Shown piece after piece: positions 1 to 5,729 of a stretch of DNA of 7,376 bases. The DNA is taken from the NCBI GenBank assembly GCA_001780825.1, contig MFIX01000006.1:2869-10244 (forward strand), given 5' to 3'. A program made the translations under genes and the position numbers. The stretch's first letter is position 1; every line of letters begins with the position of its first letter. Source of the stretch: Candidatus Glassbacteria bacterium RIFCSPLOWO2_12_FULL_58_11. Its GTDB lineage: Bacteria > Gemmatimonadota > Glassbacteria > GWA2-58-10. Under the pieces are notes generated by a model. That model was not told where the DNA came from, did not search any database, and saw only the letters and a list, made by a program, of their open reading frames with translations.

Positions 1-640
1 GGTCCTGGTCGAAGCGGCCCGCGCCGGTAGCCATGGTCTCGAGCGGCGTGGGGAAAAATCCGATGAAATTGCAGCCGGTGCGTTTCAAATGGTCGAGGTC
101 CGTCTCGGTGATACTGCCTCCGCGGCCGGGACCATCGTACTCATCGTTGTACCAGAGTCCCACCCCGTAAAATGGAGCTCCGTCCGTGTGCTGCAGGTAG
201 CGCCCATTGCCGGCAATCCTGATCCAGCCATGGCCTTTCGGATCTGTGACAGTAAACGTATGCGGCTCGCTGGCTGTGGCGCCCTGGCTGTCAGCGAGGC
301 GCAGGACATAGCTCCATTCGCCGGTCTCGCCGGCCGGGGCAAAGCGCACCATCCAGAGGACATCCCAGGAGCTGGGGTTGTAGAAACCGGGGACTCGCCA
401 CACTTTCCCGGAGGGCGCGGTGAACTCGGCGGTCAGGTCCACCTGGCCCGGGTCGAACGGATTGTCGAAAGCGGCATCGAGAGAAACCCGCAGATCGATC
501 TTTTCGTACAGGCCGACCGTGTCGCCGGAGGCGCGAATACCGTGGATGACCGGCTGGGCTGCTGTAGCGGATCTCAGAAGTAGCACGACGGCAGGCAAAA
601 GAAATAAAGCCATGCGGCGAAGACGGGATGTGTTTTGCAT
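1..640 (-). CDS. Secreted DUF5060-type glycoside hydrolase, N-terminal part (runs off the left edge)
   Basis: An open frame without stops runs from ATG at 640 down to the window edge, giving 213 codons; the rest lies outside. The start is supported by GGAGGA at 645-650, 4 nt upstream. Residues 1-28 form a signal peptide: Arg-rich start (R6, R8, R9), hydrophobic stretch 11-22, and an Ala-rich cleavage region around A25-A28, so the product is exported. Residues about 39-131 resemble DUF5060, the beta-sandwich that precedes catalytic domains in some glycoside hydrolases. Supporting motifs are YEKIDLRVSL, NPFDPGQVDLTAEF, PSGKVWRVPGFY and a GEWSY turn at 107-111. From about 148 (YLQHTDGAPFYGVGLWYND, then LDHLKRTGCNFIGFF at 182-196) the sequence looks like the first strand and helix of a TIM-barrel hydrolase of the DUF4038 kind. 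The catalytic residues and substrate are not visible. The gene is divergent from the polyP genes and probably unrelated in function. Confidence 0.82.
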   Translation of the reverse strand, partial: MQNTSRLRRMALFLLPAVVLLLRSATAAQPVIHGIRASGDTVGLYEKIDLRVSLDAAFDNPFDPGQVDLTAEFTAPSGKVWRVPGFYNPSSWDVLWMVRFAPAGETGEWSYVLRLADSQGATASEPHTFTVTDPKGHGWIRIAGNGRYLQHTDGAPFYGVGLWYNDEYDGPGRGGSITETDLDHLKRTGCNFIGFFPTPLETMATGAGRFDQD

Positions 641-980
641 TTTATCCTCCGATCCGGTGGACGCAAATACTCAGCCGTTAATGGTAAAAGATGGTGGCTC
701 CAATAGGATTGATTGATAGAAATTCACGCTCGTTTATGATATTCTATATTATCACCCGGCGCAAAATTGAGGAAGCAATTCGATACTGCCAGGCTCTCCG
801 GCCAGTGGCCGCGGGGGGAAAGAATAGTAAATCGATTGCTAAACGTATTTCTTTATGATAAAATGAGATCAAAGCTGACAGCGGGGATAATTCATATATC
901 TCAATACTAGCTGTTTCGATTCCCTAACGTGAGGTAGCAGCTGAATTTACTGAATAATATCCTAACAGAAAACTAATAGA

Positions 981-995
981 AAACTACTGTAGTTT
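981..995. promoter_or_regulatory. Perfect 7-bp dyad, possible operator upstream of sixA
   Basis: AAACTAC, one central T, then GTAGTTT form a perfect dyad. It lies about 120 bp before the sixA start codon. Its right arm falls where a -35 box would lie for the TATATT at 1012-1017. Compact odd-length dyads like this are common binding sites for dimeric repressors. No second copy was noticed in the window and no regulator gene is nearby, so the role is inference. Confidence 0.3.
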
Positions 996-1103
996 CCGTT
1001 CCAAACAATAGTATATTAAAATTGGGTTAGTTCAGGTATTTTCAGATTCCGAGCCGGAATTCCGTCAAATAATCACCGCAAATCGCTTTTTCCGAATACA
1101 ACC

Positions 1104-1107
1104 GGAG
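1104..1107 (+). promoter_or_regulatory. Ribosome binding site of sixA
   Basis: GGAG lies 6 nt before the ATG at 1114, good spacing for a Shine-Dalgarno site. It supports this start over any internal one; the LVRHAK motif follows at residues 6-11, the usual distance from the N-terminus in this family. Confidence 0.7.
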
Positions 1108-1113
1108 ACGAAA

Positions 1114-1800
1114 ATGAAAACTCTGTATCTGGTCAGGCACGCCAAAGGGGAAAGCAGGTTCGGCCAAAAACCCGATTTCCAGCGGTCAATAACCGAAAGG
1201 GGACGCGAGGACGCGCTCAAAGTCGCCGAGAGCCTCAAGGCCACGGAAAAATCTCCATCCGTGATTATTTCCAGTCCGGCGCTCCGGGCCAGGCAGACCG
1301 CCAACATCTTTGCCGGCCAGCTCGGCTACCGGACCAAAGCCGTCCGCACCAGGAAAATACTCTACGACCAGGATGGACGGGTAATCCTTGCGATGCTTCA
1401 GGGGCTGGATCCGGCGCTGGAGCGGGTCATGCTGGTCGGACATAATCCATCTCTGTCGGACCTGGCGAAAAAGTTCTGCGACGAGATCCGGGACGATCTC
1501 CCGACCAGTGGCGCGGTAGCCATCGAGTTTGAAGTCCGGGATTGGCCCAGTATCGGAAAAGTAAAGGGCGTTTTGAAACTGTATGAATTTCCCAAAGCCG
1601 CGGTCAAATGCGCCCTGGTGGAAAAGAAGCCGGGACTGAAAAAAAGTATCGAAACTAAATTGATCCAACAGATCAGCCTGATCCTGGAAGAACAGGACAG
1701 AACGGCGGCTGAAAAAATGCGCGGACCGATCCGCAGCTTAACTAAAAAACTGGTGAAGAAATTCGTGGCGGGCATGGCACACGGCAAGGGCGGCAATTAG
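1114..1800 (+). CDS. sixA: SixA-type histidine phosphatase with basic C-terminal extension
   Basis: This is a cytoplasmic member of the histidine phosphatase (phosphoglycerate mutase-like) superfamily, 228 aa. The catalytic RHA motif is at R8-H9-A10 in LYLVRHAK. The second half of the active site is H110 in MLVGHNPSLSDLA, and SSPALRARQTA at 53-63 is the usual substrate-pocket segment. The compact core of about 160 residues without a large helical insertion matches SixA, which in E. coli removes phosphate from phosphohistidine proteins. Residues about 165-228 are an extra Lys/Arg-rich, probably helical tail (KK at 171, 176, 211 and 215) not present in E. coli SixA (about 161 aa). It is the first gene of the likely operon, 67 nt before ppk1. 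The substrate is unknown; a phosphohistidine protein or a small phosphate ester are both possible. Confidence 0.85.
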   Translation: MKTLYLVRHAKGESRFGQKPDFQRSITERGREDALKVAESLKATEKSPSVIISSPALRARQTANIFAGQLGYRTKAVRTRKILYDQDGRVILAMLQGLDPALERVMLVGHNPSLSDLAKKFCDEIRDDLPTSGAVAIEFEVRDWPSIGKVKGVLKLYEFPKAAVKCALVEKKPGLKKSIETKLIQQISLILEEQDRTAAEKMRGPIRSLTKKLVKKFVAGMAHGKGGN

Positions 1801-1867
1801 CAATCCGCCGGTTATCCGAAGTCCCAGTGCCGACAACAGACCTCAAGTCTTTTCCGGGCCGGTATCT

Positions 1868-3937
1868 ATGGAAGAAAAAGAAACAAAGTTTGTCGTCAGG
1901 GAAATCGGCTGGCTCTCTTTCAACGAGCGAGTCCTGCAGGAGGCCTGCGACCCTAGGAATCCGCTGATCGAAAGGATCAAATTCCTCGGTATTTTCTCCT
2001 CCAACCTGGACGAGTTTTTCCGGGTGCGGGTCGCCACCTTGAATCGAGTGATCAAAGCGAGCAAAAAAGCTAAGGCCCTGCTGGGGTACAATCCGCGGAA
2101 AATACTGAACGAAATCCAACAGATCGTGCTCGATCAGCAGAACAAGGTCAATGCGGCATATGACGACATCGTTAAAGGCCTGGCCAGGAAAGAAATCTAT
2201 ATTCTCGATGAGAAGTCGCTTAACCGGGAGCAGAAAAATTTCATAAAAGCGTATTTTGAGAATCAGGTCCGTCCCAGCCTGTTCCCGATAATGATCGATC
2301 ACCTGGGAAGGCTTCCCGAGCTCAAGGACCAGTCGATTTACCTGGCGGTCTGCCTGAAAAAGAAAACCGGTACGGCCGATGACAGGCATTCCCTGATTGA
2401 AATCCCCACCAACACCATTTCGCGCTTTATGGTATTGCCGCCGAAATTCGGCAAGAACTATGTCATCCTCCTGGATGATATAATTCGAGTCTGCCTGGAA
2501 GATATCTTTTCGCTGTTCGGTTTCGATGAGTTCGAGGCCTATACGCTAAAAGTAACGCGGGATGCGGAACTCGACATCGATGATGATCTGACCCTGAGCT
2601 TCTTTGAAAAAATAACCAAAGGCCTGAAAAAAAGAGGCCACGGAATTCCGGTCCGGCTGGTTTATGACCGGGAGATACCGGAATATTTTTTTAAAAAATT
2701 GATAAAAAAGATATCCTTCACCTCGACCGATACGCAGATCCCGGGCGGACGGTACCACAATTTCAAGGATTTAATCAAATTCCCCCCGCTCGAAGATCCG
2801 GACCTGCGCTTCCTGCCGCTGCCGCCTTTTCAGCATAAAGACCTGAACCCGCGGGAAAGCATCATCAGTGTCATCAAGAAAAAAGATGTGCTGCTGGTCT
2901 ATCCTTACCATACCTTCAACCACTTGAACGATTTCCTGCGCGAGGCTTCGATCGACAGCAAAGTTACCTCGATCAAAATGTCAATTTACCGCCTGGCCAG
3001 GAACTCCAATGTGGCTAACGCCCTGATTAACGCGGCCAGGAACGGCAAAGAGGTCACCGTGGTGATGGAGCTGCAGGCCCGGTTTGATGAACAGGCCAAC
3101 CTGGACTGGGCGGACCGGATGCGCGAGGAGGGGATCAAAGTCATGCACGGGATTCCGGACCTCAAAGTGCATTCGAAGCTAATTCTGGTCGACCGCAAGG
3201 AAAAGGGACAGCACGTCAAATATGCCAATATCAGCACCGGGAATTTCAATGAAGAGACCGCGCTGATTTACAGCGACCACTGCCTGTTTACCAAAGACCC
3301 CAGAATTACCGAGGAAGCCGAAAAAGTATTCGAGTTTTTTGAAAAAACGTACAAGTCATTCACTTATAACCACCTGCTCGTCTCCCCGTTTAATATGCGC
3401 AAATCCCTGATTTCGCTGATCCGCAACGAAATCGAGAATGCGAAAAAGGGGAAAAAGGCCTACATTCTCCTGAAAATAAACCATCTGTCCGACAGAAGCA
3501 TGATTGACCATCTTTACGACGCCGACCGCGCCGGCGTGAAAATAGACATCATCATCCGCGGCGTCTGTTCCCTCGTGCCGGGGATCCCCGGCACGAGCGG
3601 CACCATTAACGCAATCAGCATAATCGACCGGTTCCTCGAACATTCCCGGATCTATGTTTTCGGCAATGACGGGAACGAGCTGATCTACCTTTCCTCGGCC
3701 GATTGGATGGCCAGAAACCTGGACCAGCGGGTCGAGGTAGCCTGTCCGGTTTACGATGACCGGCTCAAGGCGGAAATCAGGGAGTTCCTCAATTTTCAGC
3801 TCAAAGACAACACCAAAGCTCGTATCGTCAACGGCCAGCTGGTCAATGATTACAAGAGAGAACCGGGAAAAGCCTCTTACAGGGCGCAACTGGACTATTA
3901 CCGGTTCCTTAAAAAGCAATCCGGTAAAAAATCTTAA
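1868..3937 (+). CDS. ppk1: Polyphosphate kinase 1 (PPK1)
   Basis: PPK1 reversibly transfers the gamma-phosphate of ATP to a growing polyphosphate chain. It is usually membrane-associated or near polyP granules. The 689-aa length matches E. coli PPK1 (688 aa), and the key residues fall at the same numbers. H435 (in KVHSK) is the autophosphorylated histidine. H592 (LEHSRI) is the second catalytic histidine. R375 (SIYRLAR) and R405 (QARFDE) bind phosphate or Mg, and Y468 (ALIYSDH) stacks on adenine. The four-domain layout should follow: N domain to about 106 (GWLSFNERVLQEA, SSNLDEFFRVR), H domain to about 321, and two phospholipase-D-like C domains. SSADWMARNLDQRVE at 609-623 closes the active site. 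The first ATG is used; no good Shine-Dalgarno precedes it and no in-frame ATG, GTG or TTG was found in the gap, so translation may be weak or depend on sixA. A perfect 26-bp palindrome lies at 3572-3597. Confidence 0.97.
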   Translation: MEEKETKFVVREIGWLSFNERVLQEACDPRNPLIERIKFLGIFSSNLDEFFRVRVATLNRVIKASKKAKALLGYNPRKILNEIQQIVLDQQNKVNAAYDDIVKGLARKEIYILDEKSLNREQKNFIKAYFENQVRPSLFPIMIDHLGRLPELKDQSIYLAVCLKKKTGTADDRHSLIEIPTNTISRFMVLPPKFGKNYVILLDDIIRVCLEDIFSLFGFDEFEAYTLKVTRDAELDIDDDLTLSFFEKITKGLKKRGHGIPVRLVYDREIPEYFFKKLIKKISFTSTDTQIPGGRYHNFKDLIKFPPLEDPDLRFLPLPPFQHKDLNPRESIISVIKKKDVLLVYPYHTFNHLNDFLREASIDSKVTSIKMSIYRLARNSNVANALINAARNGKEVTVVMELQARFDEQANLDWADRMREEGIKVMHGIPDLKVHSKLILVDRKEKGQHVKYANISTGNFNEETALIYSDHCLFTKDPRITEEAEKVFEFFEKTYKSFTYNHLLVSPFNMRKSLISLIRNEIENAKKGKKAYILLKINHLSDRSMIDHLYDADRAGVKIDIIIRGVCSLVPGIPGTSGTINAISIIDRFLEHSRIYVFGNDGNELIYLSSADWMARNLDQRVEVACPVYDDRLKAEIREFLNFQLKDNTKARIVNGQLVNDYKREPGKASYRAQLDYYRFLKKQSGKKS
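3572..3597. repeat. Perfect 26-bp palindrome inside ppk1
   Basis: CTCGTGCCGGGGA at 3572-3584 is followed directly by its exact reverse complement at 3585-3597. In mRNA it could fold into a very stable GC-rich hairpin of about 11 bp with a GATC-centred loop. It encodes the SLVPGIPGTS segment, a conserved PPK1 loop before H592, so amino-acid constraint explains part of the sequence but not the perfect symmetry across synonymous positions. No T-run follows, so it is not a classical terminator. Confidence 0.9.
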
Positions 3938-3955
3938 TATACGGAGACGGCAAAG

Positions 3956-4882
3956 GTGGTTTTAGCGGCAATAGATATCGGATCGAATGCGATAAGACTT
4001 TTAATATCAAATGTTTACGAAGAAACAAATAAAACGATCTATAAGAAATTTTCGCTTACTCGCGTGCCGATCCGTCTTGGGGAAGACGCCTTTCTGACCG
4101 GAAAAATATCCGTCGAAAAGACCCTGGCGGTGATCAAAGCGATGATCGCTTTCAAACACCTGATGGAGATCCACCAGCCTGAGGCCTACCTGGCTTTAGC
4201 CACCTCGGCGATGCGCCATGCGGAGAACGGCGGAAGAATTGTCGCGGAAATAAAAAGACAAACCGGCATCGAGGTGGAGATAATCGACGGACAGAAAGAG
4301 GCCGAAATAATTTATTCGACGCATATCGCCGAAGAGATGGAAAAAGATTGCGCCTATTTATATATCGAAGTGGGCGGAGGAAGCACGGAGATCAGCCTTT
4401 TCGCCCACGGCCACAATATCTTTTCCCGTTCTTTCCCTATCGGTACGGTCAGATTGCTCCATAATCTCATGGACAGCGCCGACTGGGATGAACTCAAGCT
4501 GTTCCTGAAAGTGCACACTCCCGGTTATACGCCGATCGTGGGAATCGGCACGGGAGGCAATATCAATACGATTTTTAAAATGCTTTTCAAAAAAGAAGGA
4601 AAACCCCTGACTTTAAGCCGGTTGAAAAAAACCTGCAAGTTTATCGAGGACCATTCCCTCGAGGACCGGGTTAAAATCCTCGGCCTGCGGCCAGACCGCG
4701 CGGATGTGATTGTGCCGGCGATGAAAATTTATCTCTCGATCATGAAATGGTCCGGTATCGCTAAAATCATTGTCCCCAAAATAGGACTGGCGGACGGGAT
4801 CATACACCTGCTCAACGAAAAATATAAAAACGCGGAAAAGCCGGAAACTTACAAGCCTCTAATCTATGTAAGCGATGTATAA
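3956..4882 (+). CDS. ppx: Short Ppx/GppA-family exopolyphosphatase
   Basis: A member of the ASKHA phosphotransferase fold, 308 aa. Members remove terminal phosphate from polyP, or hydrolyse pppGpp to ppGpp. The first phosphate loop is DIGSNAIRLLI at 7-17, followed by ATSAMRHAENG at 82-92. The second phosphate-binding loop is IEVGGGSTEIS at 137-147 and the third glycine-rich loop is GIGTGGN at 196-202. E115 in DGQKEAE aligns with catalytic E121 of E. coli Ppx; the preceding Glu of the usual GxEEA is Lys here (K114). It has only the two ASKHA-type subdomains and lacks the C-terminal HD-like and tail domains of the 513-aa E. coli enzyme. The start is GTG, with GGAG at 3943-3946, 9 nt upstream. 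It follows ppk1 by 18 nt in the same reading frame and overlaps the CHAD gene by 8 nt, so co-transcription is likely. Exopolyphosphatase is preferred over GppA because of the ppk1 context. Confidence 0.9.
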   Translation: MVLAAIDIGSNAIRLLISNVYEETNKTIYKKFSLTRVPIRLGEDAFLTGKISVEKTLAVIKAMIAFKHLMEIHQPEAYLALATSAMRHAENGGRIVAEIKRQTGIEVEIIDGQKEAEIIYSTHIAEEMEKDCAYLYIEVGGGSTEISLFAHGHNIFSRSFPIGTVRLLHNLMDSADWDELKLFLKVHTPGYTPIVGIGTGGNINTIFKMLFKKEGKPLTLSRLKKTCKFIEDHSLEDRVKILGLRPDRADVIVPAMKIYLSIMKWSGIAKIIVPKIGLADGIIHLLNEKYKNAEKPETYKPLIYVSDV

Positions 4883-5729
4883 AAAAATCGTTTTGGATTA
4901 TTTCAATGCCAGAGTCGCCGGTCTGGAGCAATTCTGCAGCCTGGCCCTCGAGCGGAAAGAGCCGGAAGGGATCCACCAGTTGCGGGTGGAAAATAAGCGC
5001 CTGAAGGCTTTTTTTTGTCTCCTGGAAAGCATTAACCCGGCGCTCGAAGCCAAAAAATATTTCAGCGGGTTCAGGCAGCTCTCAAAAAGCGGCGCTGCCG
5101 AGCGCGATGCTTTCGTGCAGCTTGAGCTGTTGAATGAATTGACAGCGGATAACCGGGAACTGGAGCTGCCGGGGTACCGGGAATTCATCCGGCAATTGGA
5201 GGAAACCGGCTGGAATGTTTTTCAGCAAACTGCGGCGGCGATTAAATTCCAGGACTTTTATAAAAAAGCCGAAGCGATAGACCGGGCTTTAAGGAACGTG
5301 ACGCAAAAGCGAGCTGAGAGCCGAGCCATGCGCCGCTTCGAAGCGATGTGCAACTTGCTGGCCGGCCTGAAAAGCAGCCGCTCGGCCGCTGACCAGGTTT
5401 TCCACCAGATCAGGATTGTCTCCAAGGAAGCCTATTTTACCTATCAGATTATCCAGAATTGTTTCAGCTCTTATATCGAGGAGGAGGGTAAGGAGCCGGC
5501 CCTCTTCCTCAAACAGACGCACCAGCTTCTCGGCCGCTGGCACGATTGTGAAATCTGCCGCTCCTGCCTGAAAGAATACTGGGCTTCCCCGCCGAAAATA
5601 TCGGATCAGCCGGGGCTGGAGGCAATGCGTGGAATAATCCTGGAGCGGAAAGAGCGCTTGAAGGAAGAATTTATTAAGCTCGACCCCGAGTTCAAAGCGC
5701 CTTTTCGATCAGTTCACAGAATGTCCTGA
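4875..5729 (+). CDS. CHAD-domain protein, probable polyphosphate-binding
   Basis: CHAD (conserved histidine alpha-helical domain) proteins are all-helical, bind polyP through a basic surface and localise to polyP granules in studied cases. This 284-aa protein carries the two expected half-repeats. The first is IHQLRVENKRLKAFF at 33-47 (H34, R37, K41, R42, K44), followed by a degenerate partner helix near 66-85. The second is FHQIRIVSKEAYFTY at 176-190 (H177, R180, K184), followed by LLGRWHDCE at 218-226. No enzyme domain is attached. The segment H223-C231 contains Cys at 225, 228 and 231, an unusual spacing for this helix. The start ATG overlaps the end of ppx in ATGTATAA, which points to translational coupling. 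The 3' end overlaps the convergent pap gene. A granule or scaffold role for polyP made by the neighbouring PPK1 is inferred from family and context. Confidence 0.88.
   Translation: MYKKIVLDYFNARVAGLEQFCSLALERKEPEGIHQLRVENKRLKAFFCLLESINPALEAKKYFSGFRQLSKSGAAERDAFVQLELLNELTADNRELELPGYREFIRQLEETGWNVFQQTAAAIKFQDFYKKAEAIDRALRNVTQKRAESRAMRRFEAMCNLLAGLKSSRSAADQVFHQIRIVSKEAYFTYQIIQNCFSSYIEEEGKEPALFLKQTHQLLGRWHDCEICRSCLKEYWASPPKISDQPGLEAMRGIILERKERLKEEFIKLDPEFKAPFRSVHRMS

Larger units (their letters stand above)
641..1113. other. AT-rich divergent intergenic region, no gene seen
   Basis: This stretch separates the divergently transcribed DUF5060 gene and sixA. I see no supported coding frame, tRNA or known riboswitch in it. 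It should hold both promoters. For the minus-strand gene, a candidate is TTGCGC (759-764, read on the minus strand), a 17-nt spacer and TATCAT (736-741); the -10 is good but the -35 poor. For sixA, a TATATT at 1012-1017 is a possible -10 without a good -35, and it lies just downstream of the palindrome at 981-995. A GC-rich 5-bp stem sits at 799-811. No tandem CTGTCAT-like Pho box was found by eye. Confidence 0.6.

Noticed and set aside
89..583. 164-codon open frame on the plus strand
   Set aside because: It is antisense to the DUF5060 gene, whose frame has a signal peptide, a good ribosome site and recognisable domain motifs; the plus frame shows none.
799..811. GC-rich hairpin CGGCC-AGT-GGCCG in the intergenic region
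   Set aside because: Only a 5-bp stem, with no T-run on either strand; not supportable as a terminator or RNA gene.
1789..1809. GGCGG / CCGCC stem around the sixA stop codon
   Set aside because: A 5-bp stem with an 11-nt loop and no T-run; too weak to call an attenuator or terminator.
1742..2389. 215-codon open frame on the minus strand
   Set aside because: It lies opposite the sixA end and the ppk1 start and has no family-like motif.
4644..4667. Direct repeat of TCGAGGACC inside ppx
   Set aside because: Two 9-nt copies encode the similar peptides EDH and LEDR; explained by codon choice in an acidic segment.
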